NCBI GenBank assembly: GCA_944326035.1
Contig: CALVCS010000003.1
Span: 124,001-188,000 of the forward strand
Length of the DNA: 64,000 bases
Direction: 5' to 3'
Source of the DNA: an uncultured Alistipes sp.
GTDB lineage: Bacteria > Bacteroidota > Bacteroidia > Bacteroidales > Rikenellaceae
This document shows positions 47,013-56,030 of this stretch, in pieces. The notes under the pieces are model-generated. The model saw only the letters and a program-made list of their open reading frames with translations, was not told the DNA's origin and did no database searches. The position numbers and the translations under genes were made by a program. Every line of letters begins with the position of its first letter. The stretch's first letter is position 1.

Positions 47013-48233
47013 TTATTCATAGCGGATGGCTTCGATCGGGTCGAGCATGGCGGCTTTCTGGGCGGGGTACCAGCCGAAGAAGACGCCGGTAAGCGTGCAG
47101 ACGGCGAAGGAGAGGAAGACGCTCCAGGGCTGGATATAGATCGGGAAGGCGGCGACGATGTTGACAACGATGGCGGCCCCGATCCCGAACAGGACGCCGA
47201 TCAGACCTCCGGTGACGCTGATGAGGATGGATTCGATCAGGAATTGGGCGAGGATATCGCGACCTTTGGCGCCGATCGACATACGGAGTCCGATTTCACG
47301 GGTTCGTTCCGTGACGGAGACATACATGATGTTCATGATGCCGATTCCGCCGACCAGCAGCGAGATGCCGGCGACGGCGGCCAGCAGCACGGTCATCATA
47401 TCGGTGGTGGAGGTGAGCATCGAGGCGAGTTCCTGTTGAGAGCGGATCGAGAAGTCGTCTTCGTCCGAGGCTTTGAGTTTGTGGTTGGTTCGGAGGATTT
47501 CGCTGATTTCGTCGATGGCCTCTTGGGTGTAATCTTCGCTGAGAGCCGAGCAGACGATCTCCTGTAAATGGGTGATGGCCAGGATGCGTTTTTGAACGGT
47601 AGTATAGGGCGCAATGATTAGGTCATCCTGGTCCATCCCCATGCTGTTATATCCTTTGCTTTGGAGTACGCCGACGATGCGCAGAGGAATCGTGCCGAAT
47701 CGGATCACTTTCCCGACGGGGTTTTCGCCGTTGGGGAAGAGTTCGTCGACGACGGTTTTACCGATTAGGCAGACCTTGGCCGCGGTTTTGATATCGTGAT
47801 CCGAGAAGGTGTCGCCATCTTCGACCTTGTAGCGGCGGATCTCCAGGTAGTCGAGGTTGACGCCATAGACGGTGGTCGGGGTGTTATTGGCGCCGTAGAT
47901 GGCCTGGCCGGCACTATTGACGGAGGGCGAGATATAGGTGACGTAACGTGTTTTGGTTTGGATATCTTCCAGGTCTTCGAGTTTGAGCGACTCCATGTCG
48001 TCGGCATCGAGCCGGACGCCGCCCCGCATATCGCCGCCGGGGTGGATCATGATCATGTTGGATCCCATCTCGCTGATTTCGGCCTGGATGCTGCGTTTCG
48101 ATCCTTGGCCGATGGCGAGCATCGTGATGACCGAGGCGACCCCGATGATGATGCCGAGCATGGTGAGGAATCCTCTCAGTTTGTTGTTGCTGAGGGCTTT
48201 GAGGGCTATTTTGAATAGGTTGGCGAAATTCAT
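47013..48233 (-). CDS. MacB-like ABC transporter permease
   Basis: A 406-residue inner-membrane permease of the FtsX/MacB type, with one N-terminal membrane helix (residues about 20-40), a large periplasmic domain (about 45-270) and three C-terminal helices (about 285-390), the standard MacB topology. The segment GFLTMLGIIIGVASVITML and the C-terminal VTERTREIGLRMSIGAKGRD and GWYPAQKAAMLDPIEAIRYE are typical. In E. coli MacB the ATPase is fused; here it is a separate gene just upstream (2 bases apart). Together with the adaptor and TolC genes it forms a tripartite export pump that extrudes substrates from the periplasm. Confidence 0.92.
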   Translation of the reverse strand: MNFANLFKIALKALSNNKLRGFLTMLGIIIGVASVITMLAIGQGSKRSIQAEISEMGSNMIMIHPGGDMRGGVRLDADDMESLKLEDLEDIQTKTRYVTYISPSVNSAGQAIYGANNTPTTVYGVNLDYLEIRRYKVEDGDTFSDHDIKTAAKVCLIGKTVVDELFPNGENPVGKVIRFGTIPLRIVGVLQSKGYNSMGMDQDDLIIAPYTTVQKRILAITHLQEIVCSALSEDYTQEAIDEISEILRTNHKLKASDEDDFSIRSQQELASMLTSTTDMMTVLLAAVAGISLLVGGIGIMNIMYVSVTERTREIGLRMSIGAKGRDILAQFLIESILISVTGGLIGVLFGIGAAIVVNIVAAFPIYIQPWSVFLSFAVCTLTGVFFGWYPAQKAAMLDPIEAIRYE

Positions 48234-48235
48234 CG

Positions 48236-48979
48236 TTAGTCTTCCTGTTTAGGAAAGTGAGCCAGGGCTTCGGCGGCACTCAGGATGTGGGGATTCGGGG
48301 TGTCGTCCGTGATATGTCCGTCGCGCAGGGTGATGTTCCGGCTGCTGTATTGTGCGATTTCGGGGTTGTGGGTGACGAAGATGATCGTCCGTCCGGCGGC
48401 ATGGAGTTGCTGGAAGAGTACCAATACCTCGAAACTGGTTCGGGTATCGAGGTTCCCGGTTGCTTCGTCGGCCAGGATAACGGCCGGGTCGTTGACCAGC
48501 GCGCGGGCGATGGCCACCCGCTGCATCTGTCCGCCCGACATCTGGTTGCTTTTGTGGAGCAGGCGGTCGCCCAGTCCGACGGCTTTGAGGGCTTCGACAG
48601 CCTTTTGGTAGCGCAGGGCGGCCGAACAGGAGGGGTTATACATCAGGGGCAGTTCGACGTTTTCGATGGCGGTGGTTTTCGGCAGCAGGTTGTAGTTTTG
48701 GAAGACGAAGCCGATTTTGCGATTGCGCAGCGTAGCCCGTTGATTTTTGTCCATGGTGCGGACCGCGACGCCGTCGAGGTAGTATTCGCCCGAGGTGGGG
48801 GTATCGAGGCATCCGAGCGTATTGAGCAGGGTCGATTTACCGGAGCCGGAGGTGCCCATGATGGTGACGAACTCGCCTTCGGTGATCGAGAAACTGATGC
48901 CTCGCAGGGCATGGACCGTTTCGTCGCCCACCTGAAAATCGCGTCGGATATTTTCGAGTCGGATAACCTCTTTTTTCAT
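48236..48979 (-). CDS. MacB-like ABC transporter ATPase
   Basis: A 247-residue ABC ATPase of the MacB/LolD group. Walker A is GTSGSGKST (about 42-50), the signature is MSGGQMQRVAIARAL, Walker B is VILADEATGNLD, and the switch histidine is in IIFVTHNPEIAQYS. It energises the MacB-like permease encoded directly downstream. The start is 6 bases after the stop of the adaptor gene, giving a tight operon. Confidence 0.93.
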   Translation of the reverse strand: MKKEVIRLENIRRDFQVGDETVHALRGISFSITEGEFVTIMGTSGSGKSTLLNTLGCLDTPTSGEYYLDGVAVRTMDKNQRATLRNRKIGFVFQNYNLLPKTTAIENVELPLMYNPSCSAALRYQKAVEALKAVGLGDRLLHKSNQMSGGQMQRVAIARALVNDPAVILADEATGNLDTRTSFEVLVLFQQLHAAGRTIIFVTHNPEIAQYSSRNITLRDGHITDDTPNPHILSAAEALAHFPKQED

Positions 48980-48985
48980 GGTGCG

Positions 48986-50176
48986 TTATTTTTTCTTTTG
49001 ATCACCGCCCGGAGGGGAGGGCATGAAGGGACTCCGTTCCGTGGAGGGGGCTTGAGGAAGTTCCTTGGCGGCACTGAGGCCGACGGCGACGACATCGGTA
49101 TCGGTCAATCCACTGACGATTTCGGTCATTTCACCGCTGGCGGTTCCGGTCGATACCCGGCGGGGAGAGAGGCTCGAGTCGTTTTTGATCCAGATTTCTC
49201 GGGTTCCCGGGGTGTCGGAAAGGGTGTCGGTTTCGACGCTAAGACCCAGTTGGGCGAGCAGTTCCGCATCGGGAACGAACCGCAGGGCTTTGGTCGGTAC
49301 GGCCAGGGCGTTCTCTTTTTCGATGGTGAAGATCGTGACATTGGCCGTCAATCCCGGTTTGAGTTTCAGTTCGGGGTTGTAAGCGGTGATGACGACTTCG
49401 TAGGTGACGACGCTCGATTCGGTGGTGGCTTCGAGACGCACCTGTTCGACGGTTCCGGTGAAAGTGTCGTCCGGATAGGCGTCGACCGTAAATTCCACGC
49501 GTTGACCTTCGCTGACCTGTCCGATGTCGGCCTCATCGACATCGGCTACGACCTGCATTTGGGTGAGGTCGTTGGCGATGGTGAACAGGGTCGGGGTTTC
49601 GAAGCCGGCGGCCACGGTTTGTCCCTCTTCGACGGCCCGACTGATAACGACACCGTCGATGGGTGAGGTGATGGTGGCGTATTCCAGGTTCTGTTTGACT
49701 TTTACGATGGCGGCCTGAGCCTGTTCATAGGCATTTCGGGCGGTTTCGTAGAGATAGAGAGCCTGGTCGTATTCCGAATCGCTGACGAGTTCTTTTTCGT
49801 AGAGGGTTTTGGTTCGGGCGTACTCTTTGGTGCGGTATTCGTATTCGGTTTTACAGCTGGCCAGCTGAGCCTGAGACGATTCCAGTTCGGCCTGCAAGGT
49901 GACTTTATCCATTTCGGCAATCAGTTGACCGGCCTTGACGATATCGTTGTAGTCGACATAGAGTTTGTCGATAATGCCCGATACCTGTGTCCCGACCTCG
50001 ACTTCGGTCACCGGTTCGACGGTTCCGGTGGCGGTGACGGAATTTCGGATCGTAATACGGCTGGTCGGGGTGGTTTCCAGGGTGATCTCCGTTTTTTTCG
50101 AGGGGTGTACTCCCCACCAGATCCCGATGGCGACGAGGAGCACGCCTCCTCCGATCAGCCATTTTTTTCGTTTCAT
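48986..50176 (-). CDS. MacA-like periplasmic adaptor protein
   Basis: A 396-residue membrane-fusion protein linking the inner-membrane transporter to TolC. The N-terminal membrane anchor is WLIGGGVLLVAIGIWWGV. The lipoyl/barrel-sandwich halves are visible around VEVGTQVSGIIDKLYV and ATITSPIDGVVISRAVEEGQ, separated by a coiled-coil hairpin (about 90-160, with ELESSQAQLASCKTEYEYR). The beta-barrel and membrane-proximal domains follow. The C-terminus is proline- and lysine-rich. It starts 12 bases after the TolC gene end and is 6 bases from the ATPase gene. Confidence 0.92.
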   Translation of the reverse strand: MKRKKWLIGGGVLLVAIGIWWGVHPSKKTEITLETTPTSRITIRNSVTATGTVEPVTEVEVGTQVSGIIDKLYVDYNDIVKAGQLIAEMDKVTLQAELESSQAQLASCKTEYEYRTKEYARTKTLYEKELVSDSEYDQALYLYETARNAYEQAQAAIVKVKQNLEYATITSPIDGVVISRAVEEGQTVAAGFETPTLFTIANDLTQMQVVADVDEADIGQVSEGQRVEFTVDAYPDDTFTGTVEQVRLEATTESSVVTYEVVITAYNPELKLKPGLTANVTIFTIEKENALAVPTKALRFVPDAELLAQLGLSVETDTLSDTPGTREIWIKNDSSLSPRRVSTGTASGEMTEIVSGLTDTDVVAVGLSAAKELPQAPSTERSPFMPSPPGGDQKKK

Positions 50177-50187
50177 GAGTCAGCTTT

Positions 50188-51498
50188 TTAATCGGTTAGG
50201 TTGCCTTGGTAGATCTCCAGCAGTTCGATGTTGAGCAGTGCCATGTATTTGGCTTGCAGTTTTTCCTGTTGGGCGGCAGAAAGTTCGTTTTGGGCGGTGA
50301 TCAGTTCGACGGTGTTTTTCATGCCCACCTGGAACTGTTCGCTGGTCAGGTCAAAACTTTGTTGGGCGTATCGTTCTTTTTCCTGGGCGGCGCGGTATTG
50401 GGACTGCGAGGAGATGGCATTCAGATAGGCCGATTCGACCTTTCGTAACAGCTCTTTTTCCAGGTTTTGTCGTTCCAGTTGGTTGTTGGAGACGGTGATA
50501 CGGGCCTTGTTGAGCGCGGTTCGGTTTTGACGGTTCGAAAAGATCGGAACGCTGAGGGTCAGGCCGATGCTTTCGTTGAAACGGTTCCAGAGCTGGTTCC
50601 CGGATTGAAAATCGTTGCCTCCGGAAATATGCCCGGAACCCAGCGAGGCCGATAGAGAAACGGAGGGATAGAACCCTGCACGCGCCTGTTTCACTCCCAA
50701 TTCTGCAGCTTCGATGGCCAAGGTTCCCCGTTTGATTTCGGGCATGGCTCCCAAGGCCGTGGCATAGATCGTGGTCTTGGACGGCAGGGGCTGCAAAACA
50801 TCCTCCTCACTTTGCACAGGCGCGGCAAGGTTCATCTCCTCCGTGATATCGAGTTCGAGCAACTGTTTGAGTTGCAGTTTGTAGTTATCGAGGGTAGTTT
50901 GAGCGGTAACGACCTGATATTGGTCGCTGGCGTATTGGCTTTCCAGTTGGGCGAAGTCCACTTTCCCGATCGAACCGGTTTCCCACATCTGTTCGGCCCG
51001 ATCCCGTTGGGCTTTGGAGACGTTGGCGGTTCCGCGGGCGACGTCGACGGCCTCGGCGGCATACAGGGCTTGCAGATAGGCTTCGACGATGGAGACGCGA
51101 ATATCGTTTTCGGCTTCGGCGACCGAGAGGGCGTCGATCCGGTTTTGCAGGTTTTGTTGTTTGACGGCGGTACGTAATTTACCGCCTTCGAAGAGGGTGA
51201 TTCCGGTGTTGAGCCCATAGGTCCCGGTGTAGCTATTTTGATCGACGGCGCTCACGGAAGGGTAGTTCGTATAGCCTTGCGTGATGGAGGCGGACAGGGA
51301 GGGGAACAAGGCGGCTTTGGCTTGTTCGGTATCTTCGAGGCCGGAGAGGTAGTCGTTTCGGGTCTGTTGCAGCTGGATGTTGTTGGCCAGGGCGTGGTTC
51401 AGACAGCGGGACAGGGTCCAGGTTTGGATACTGTCCTGCGCCGATACGATTTGACCTCCCAGCAGGAAGAGGCATCCGATCCACAGGCTTTGTTTCAT
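50188..51498 (-). CDS. TolC-family outer-membrane efflux channel
   Basis: A 436-residue outer-membrane factor. A Sec signal peptide (LWIGCLFLLGGQIVSA, then QDS) is followed by two repeats of the TolC fold with long helices, seen in ALANNIQLQQTRNDYLSGLE and, in the second half, RTALNKARITVSNNQLERQN and EQFQVGMKNTVELITAQNEL. It is the first gene of a six-gene operon (TolC, adaptor, ATPase, permease, kinase, regulator), which makes it the outer exit of the pump. Length fits the family. The ATG at 51498 lies just downstream of a consensus-like promoter. Confidence 0.92.
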   Translation of the reverse strand: MKQSLWIGCLFLLGGQIVSAQDSIQTWTLSRCLNHALANNIQLQQTRNDYLSGLEDTEQAKAALFPSLSASITQGYTNYPSVSAVDQNSYTGTYGLNTGITLFEGGKLRTAVKQQNLQNRIDALSVAEAENDIRVSIVEAYLQALYAAEAVDVARGTANVSKAQRDRAEQMWETGSIGKVDFAQLESQYASDQYQVVTAQTTLDNYKLQLKQLLELDITEEMNLAAPVQSEEDVLQPLPSKTTIYATALGAMPEIKRGTLAIEAAELGVKQARAGFYPSVSLSASLGSGHISGGNDFQSGNQLWNRFNESIGLTLSVPIFSNRQNRTALNKARITVSNNQLERQNLEKELLRKVESAYLNAISSQSQYRAAQEKERYAQQSFDLTSEQFQVGMKNTVELITAQNELSAAQQEKLQAKYMALLNIELLEIYQGNLTD

Positions 51499-51514
51499 GG
51501 CTTTTATTTTGCCA

Positions 51515-51546
51515 CAAAGCTATGGGCGCCCGTACGGGTATCCAAT
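51515..51546 (-). promoter_or_regulatory. Promoter of the efflux operon
   Basis: Minus strand: ATTG, a 20-base spacer, then TAGCTTTG (51522-51515). Both elements are close to the consensus and the spacing is right. The start codon at 51498 is only 16 bases on, giving a leader of about 10 bases. Confidence 0.5.
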
Positions 51547-51808
51547 TAAACTAGACGAATCGCCCGATTGGGTGGACGAAAGGGGGTATTTGGTCGATCA
51601 GGGTTGGATCGAAAAGGGAGGGAAAAGCTCGGACATGGAGGGAGGGAAAGGCGTTTTCGATCGACGATGCGTGTGGTTTCGGGTGGGGAAAGCGAGGGGG
51701 CGAGGGTTTGAGGAGATCGGTTTTCCGAAGGTGCCTGAACGTGTGCCACGGATGATGGGGAAGGTCTTCGTGCGGGAGGAGAAGGTGCCTGAAGGACGTA
51801 GCGATAAC
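51547..51808. other. Gene-free region between the efflux promoter and the tRNA terminator
   Basis: A purine-rich plus strand with many GGGA and GAAGG runs. The 13-base GAAGGTGCCTGAA occurs twice (51727-51739 and 51781-51793). Short overlapping frames occur, but none has a credible start or family. I see nothing else here. Confidence 0.4.
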
Positions 51809-51840
51809 AAAAAAGGGATCTTCACAAAGATCCCTTTTTT
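51809..51840 (-). terminator. Terminator downstream of tRNA-Ser
   Basis: Perfect stem AAAAAAGGGATCTT paired with AAGATCCCTTTTTT around CACA. On the minus strand it follows the tRNA 3' end by 4 bases. Confidence 0.82.
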
Positions 51841-51844
51841 GTGG

Positions 51845-51936
<92 letters not shown>

Positions 51937-52134
51937 GGGCCGAATTTCTGAATAGGTTGGCGGTTGAGGTGTTTCGCTCGCAGAGCCAACCGAGGCACAA
52001 AAATAGTCTATTTTTGTTTATTTCCAAAATTTGATCGCCAAAATCCATCGCTCTAAAGAGAAAATGGCCGAAGTCTTTTGAGTTCAAAAATCGCTGGACG
52101 TTCGTTTGGCGTCGAGAAAAGCGGGCGTCGTATC

Positions 52135-53076
52135 TTAGAAGATGAACCGCGAACTGATCTCTTTATAGTTGTGTACGCGTTCGATCACATCGGCAAACAG
52201 ATCGGCGACGGAGAGCACCGTAAACTTGCTGAGGTCTTCGGTCTGTTTGAGGGGGATGGTATCGGTCACGATCACCTCTTTGAGGGCGCTGGCGTTGATC
52301 CGGTCGTAAGCCGGTCCCGACAACAGCGGGTGGGTGACGCAAGCGCGGACGCTGCGGGCACCCCGTTCCATAAACATATCGGCGGCTTTCACGATGGTCC
52401 CGGCCGTATCGATCATGTCGTCCATGATGATGATGTTGCGGTCGGCCACCTCTCCGATGGCGGTCATTTGTCCCACGACATTGGCTTTTTCGCGTTGTTT
52501 ATGGCTGATGATCATCGGAGCCTTGAGGTGTTGCGAGTAGGCGTTGGCGCGTTTGGCGCCGCCCATATCGGGGGCTGCGATCGAAAGGTTTTCGATATTG
52601 AGTTGTTTGATATAGGGAACGAAGATTCCGCTGGCATACAGATGGTCGACCGGGATATCGAAGAAGCCCTGGATTTGATCGGCATGCAGGTCCATGGTCA
52701 TGATCCGGTCGACGCCGGCGGCCCGCAACAGGTTAGCGACCAGTTTGGCTCCGATGGAGACGCGGGGACGGTCTTTGCGGTCCTGACGAGCCCAGCCGAA
52801 GTAGGGCATGACGGCGATGACGCGATGAGCCGAAGCGCGATGGGCGGCATCGATCATCAGCAGCAGTTCCATCAGGTTATCTGCGGGCGGGAAGGTCGAC
52901 TGTACGATGAAGACGGTGCAACCGCGGATACTTTCATTGAAGGCAGGTTGGAATTCTCCGTCGCTGAATTCCAGCACGGACGAGTCGCCGAGTTCGATTC
53001 CGAAACTCCGGGCGATTTTTTCGGCCAGGTAACGGGATTGACGGCAGGCAAAAAATTTCAGTTTATGAATAGCCAT
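52135..53076 (-). CDS. prs: Ribose-phosphate pyrophosphokinase
   Basis: A 313-residue cytoplasmic enzyme making PRPP from ribose 5-phosphate and ATP, the entry to purine, pyrimidine, NAD, histidine and tryptophan synthesis. The ATP-site flexible loop is PYFGWARQDRKDRPR, the ribose-5-phosphate loop and PRPP motif are MTMDLHADQIQGFFDIPVDH and IIIMDDMIDTAGTI, and SDGEFQPAFNESIRG is the typical N-terminal segment. Length and order are canonical for class I PRPP synthetases. It starts at the ATG at 53076, 30 bases after a TAACTTTG -7 element. It is a stand-alone gene upstream of the tRNA. Confidence 0.96.
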   Translation of the reverse strand: MAIHKLKFFACRQSRYLAEKIARSFGIELGDSSVLEFSDGEFQPAFNESIRGCTVFIVQSTFPPADNLMELLLMIDAAHRASAHRVIAVMPYFGWARQDRKDRPRVSIGAKLVANLLRAAGVDRIMTMDLHADQIQGFFDIPVDHLYASGIFVPYIKQLNIENLSIAAPDMGGAKRANAYSQHLKAPMIISHKQREKANVVGQMTAIGEVADRNIIIMDDMIDTAGTIVKAADMFMERGARSVRACVTHPLLSGPAYDRINASALKEVIVTDTIPLKQTEDLSKFTVLSVADLFADVIERVHNYKEISSRFIF

Positions 53077-53105
53077 TGTCAGCTAATGGATTTAGTTCGG
53101 ATGCA

Positions 53106-53113
53106 CAAAGTTA
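53106..53113 (-). promoter_or_regulatory. Candidate -7 element for prs
   Basis: Minus strand TAACTTTG, matching TAnnTTTG, 30 bases before the prs start. No matching -33 element at the right spacing. Confidence 0.4.
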
Positions 53114-53188
53114 CGTTTTTTCGCGCAATAACGGCCGGAGAGATCGAAAAAAAAATCGAAGGAACGGGAATTCTCTCGGTGGGAGGGG

Positions 53189-53803
53189 TTAGGGTTGGGG
53201 TGTTTGGGCGGCCTGATCGAGGCACTTTTCGATGAAGTCGAGGATGGCTTCCCGGCCTTGGCGTTTTTCGGAGGAGGTGTACCAGATTGGCGGGAGTTCT
53301 TCCCAGCTTTGTCGCAGGGTACGTTTATAGCGGGCGACATGGGATTCGACCTGATTGGACGACAGTTTGTCGCATTTGGTGAACACCAGTCCGAAGGGGA
53401 TGCCGTGTTGGCCCAGGAGGTTGATGAAGTCGAGGTCGATTTTCTGGGGTTCGAGGCGCACGTCGATCAGGACGAAGAGGAAGTACATGGCTTCCCGGCG
53501 GAACACATAGTCTGTGATGAGTTGGGAGAATCCCTGGCGCTGAGCTTTCGAGACGCGGGCGTAGCCGTATCCGGGCAGGTCGACGATATACCAGCGGTCG
53601 TTGATCAGGAAGTGGTTGATGAGTTTGGTTTTGCCGGGGGTCGAGGAGACCTTGGCCAATGCGGGGCTGTCGGTCAGCAGATTAATGAGGGACGATTTGC
53701 CGACATTGGATCGGCCGATGAAAGCGAACTCCAGTTTTCCGTCGGAGGGGCACTGGTCGAGACGGGTGCTGCTGCACCGGAAGCGGGCGGAAGCGATATG
53801 CAT
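53189..53803 (-). CDS. engB: EngB/YsxC ribosome-assembly GTPase
   Basis: A 204-residue essential GTPase that takes part in large-subunit ribosome assembly. The GTPase motifs are in order: G1 GRSNVGKSSLIN (about residues 31-42), G2 in SSTPGKTKLINHF, G3 DLPGYGYARVSK, G4 FTKCDKL, and G5 YTSSEK. The YGYARVSK segment is distinctive for EngB. Only a short proline-containing tail follows the GTPase domain. The ATG at 53803 is 15 bases from a TATCTTTG -7 element with an acceptable -33, so the leader is very short. It is separated from prs by 112 bases. Confidence 0.95.
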   Translation of the reverse strand: MHIASARFRCSSTRLDQCPSDGKLEFAFIGRSNVGKSSLINLLTDSPALAKVSSTPGKTKLINHFLINDRWYIVDLPGYGYARVSKAQRQGFSQLITDYVFRREAMYFLFVLIDVRLEPQKIDLDFINLLGQHGIPFGLVFTKCDKLSSNQVESHVARYKRTLRQSWEELPPIWYTSSEKRQGREAILDFIEKCLDQAAQTPQP

Positions 53804-53817
53804 AACGGCTTTTGAGG

Positions 53818-53848
53818 CAAAGATACATTTTTGGCAGGAGATCGGAAA
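53818..53848 (-). promoter_or_regulatory. Promoter of engB
   Basis: Minus strand: TTTC, 19 bases, then TATCTTTG at 53825-53818. The -7 is perfect and the -33 is one base off. The -7 is 15 bases from the ATG, giving a nearly leaderless transcript. Confidence 0.5.
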
Positions 53849-53918
53849 ACGGTTGCCGGTTTTTCGTCGGGTTTGCGGAAAAATGGGGCGAAGGAAGATT
53901 TTTTGCCGGCAATTTTGT

Positions 53919-53926
53919 TATATTTG
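53919..53926 (+). promoter_or_regulatory. Candidate -7 element for the OsmC-family gene
   Basis: TATATTTG matches the consensus, 101 bases before the ATG at 54027. A TTTG occurs upstream at 53902, but the spacing is 13, too short for a standard -33. Confidence 0.4.
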
Positions 53927-54026
53927 TTGATTATAGAAGGCGGTTTGGCGGCATCGAACCTGAAAATGTTGGTTAAGGGGGCTGTGCACACGCCGTTACC
54001 GCCGGTTTGTTAATTACGATTAGATT

Positions 54027-54434
54027 ATGGCAACCGTAGAAACGATTTACCTCGGCGATTTGCGCAGTGAGGCGACCCATGTACAATCCGGTACGAAAAT
54101 TTTGACCGACGCTCCCACCGATAATCACGGCAAGGGCGAAGCTTTTTCGCCGACCGATCTGGTGGCAACGGCTTTGGGCAGCTGCATGTTGACGATTATG
54201 GGCCTTGCCGCTTCGACGGGCAATTTCGATATCAAAGGCACCCGTTTGGAGATCACGAAGGTGATGGCGGCCGATCCGCGTCGCATCGGGGAGATCAAAA
54301 TCGACATCCACTTCCCGATGGACTACACCGACAAACAGCGTAAGATTCTGGAAAATGCAGCGCATGTTTGTCCGGTGGCCAAGAGTCTGCATCCGGATTG
54401 TAAACAGACCTTCCGTTTCTTTTACGGAGATTGA
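54027..54434 (+). CDS. OsmC-family peroxide-reducing protein
   Basis: A 135-residue cytoplasmic protein of the OsmC/Ohr family. The two redox cysteines are in LGSCMLTIMGLAAST (about residue 52) and HVCPVAKSL (about 113), and the family's opening NHGKGEAFSPTDLVATALG is present. OsmC members reduce hydroperoxides with thiols; those of the YhfA subgroup, which this resembles in the C-terminal CPVAKSLHPD, may have other substrates. No signal peptide. It lies 18 bases upstream of the first GH29 gene on the same strand with no terminator between, so read-through is likely. The functional link, if any, is unclear. Confidence 0.9.
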   Translation: MATVETIYLGDLRSEATHVQSGTKILTDAPTDNHGKGEAFSPTDLVATALGSCMLTIMGLAASTGNFDIKGTRLEITKVMAADPRRIGEIKIDIHFPMDYTDKQRKILENAAHVCPVAKSLHPDCKQTFRFFYGD

Positions 54435-54452
54435 TCCATCTGTCGGGACCTT

Positions 54453-55910
54453 ATGAATCGATACCTTCACCATGTGTGGGCGGTTCTGCTCCTGATCGGA
54501 GGAGCGGGAGTGGCCTGGGCGGGAGAGGATACCGTCTCTCCTCAGCCATCCGTTTGTGGATCCACCATCGCCGTATGTGCTCCGCCGCCGGCCTCTCGGG
54601 TCGACATGACCTGGTTTCAGGAGGCACGCTACGGGCTGTTTCTGCATTGGGGACTCTATTCGCTCACCGAGGGCGATTGGAAAGGAACCCCGGTGGGCGA
54701 GTTTTTCCAGTGGCAATTGAAGATTCCGGTTGCCGAAATGGAGGCTTTTGCCGGGGGATTCAATCCGACGGAGTTCGATGCCGATCAGTGGGTGGACTAT
54801 GCCCGTCGGGCCGGGATGAAGTATCTGGTCATTACCTCGAAACATAGCGAAGGCTTTTCGATGTTCGACTCGCCCAGCAGTGAGTACAACATCGTGCAGA
54901 AGACGCCTTTCGGTCGCGACCCGCTCAAAGAGCTTTCGGAGGCTTGTGAGCGAGCGGGGATCCGTTTTTGTGTCTATTATTCGTTGGGGCGCGATTGGGC
55001 CGATCCCGATGTACCGTCGAACTGGCCGGATATCGGAGGCCGCAGCAACGACTGGGATTACCCCGATGAGTGGAACAAGCGTTTCGAACGCTATTTCGAA
55101 CGGAAGGTCAAACCTCAGATCCGTGAGTTGTTGACGCAGTATAAGGTGCACATGTTGTGGTTCGACGTCCATGGCTTTTGTACGCCGGCCCAGTCGTTGG
55201 AGCTGCAGGAGATGATTCAGACCTTGTCGCCGGGCTGTTTGATCAATGATCGCATCGGCAATGGGCTGGGGGATTTTTATACTCCTGAACAGACGGTTCC
55301 GGAAGAGATCTCGCGGGAGCCGTGGGAGTCGTGTGTGACCATCGGGTCGAACTGGGGGTATCTTCGTCGGGATACGCTGTATAAATCTTCGGAGGTGATT
55401 GCCCGCTTGTTGACGGATGTGGTTTCCAAAGGCGGAAATCTGTTGTTCAACGTGGGGCCTACGCCTCGGGGCACCTTCCCGGAGGGGACGGTCGAACGGC
55501 TCGATAGTGTAGGCGACTGGCTGCGGGTGAATGGCGAAGCGATTTACGGTACGCAGCCGTGGCGGGTGTTCGGAGAGAGTACGGTCCGCGAGTCGGTGGT
55601 GATGCAGGCGGGGGATAAGCCCGATGAAATGCGGGATGAAACGGCCAAAGGGACCGATCCGGATATTCGTTTTACGACGAAGCCGGGGGTGTTGTATGTG
55701 ATCGCCCGCAGTTGGCGGGAGGCGAATGTGAGGGTTTCGGATCTGTTGCTGACTCCGGAAGAGGAGGTGAGCGACGTGACCTTGTTGGGATATGAAAAGG
55801 CGGTAAACTGGAGCCGTACGGGGCAGGGCATCGAGCTGGAATTGCCGGGTGATTTTCGTCCGGCGGTACCTTTATATGTGTATCGGCTGACCTTGTCCGA
55901 AGAAGGTTAA
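54453..55910 (+). CDS. GH29 alpha-L-fucosidase paralog 1
   Basis: A 485-residue secreted GH29 protein. Its signal peptide (VWAVLLLIGGAGVAWAG) is followed by a short linker with cysteines (about residues 35-42) not found in the other two copies. The barrel has the fucose-binding HWG (His65 in YGLFLHWGLYS) and the catalytic nucleophile Asp238 in HMLWFDVHG. The candidate acid/base region is SREPWESCVTIGSNWGY. The conserved KHHxGF element is KHSEGF here (second His replaced by Ser132). Its start is 18 bases after the OsmC-family gene. Acts outside the cytoplasm, presumably on alpha-linked fucose. It is the first of three tandem paralogs. Confidence 0.88.
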   Translation: MNRYLHHVWAVLLLIGGAGVAWAGEDTVSPQPSVCGSTIAVCAPPPASRVDMTWFQEARYGLFLHWGLYSLTEGDWKGTPVGEFFQWQLKIPVAEMEAFAGGFNPTEFDADQWVDYARRAGMKYLVITSKHSEGFSMFDSPSSEYNIVQKTPFGRDPLKELSEACERAGIRFCVYYSLGRDWADPDVPSNWPDIGGRSNDWDYPDEWNKRFERYFERKVKPQIRELLTQYKVHMLWFDVHGFCTPAQSLELQEMIQTLSPGCLINDRIGNGLGDFYTPEQTVPEEISREPWESCVTIGSNWGYLRRDTLYKSSEVIARLLTDVVSKGGNLLFNVGPTPRGTFPEGTVERLDSVGDWLRVNGEAIYGTQPWRVFGESTVRESVVMQAGDKPDEMRDETAKGTDPDIRFTTKPGVLYVIARSWREANVRVSDLLLTPEEEVSDVTLLGYEKAVNWSRTGQGIELELPGDFRPAVPLYVYRLTLSEEG

Positions 55911-56030
55911 CCCGTTTCGGGGAGGACCTTTGGGGACCTTTCGTGCCGCCCCGGTTCAGGAATCGGGGCTTGTGAAAGCGATATACGAGACCGGTATAAA
56001 AGGATAGAACTTAAACTACGAACCTAAATA

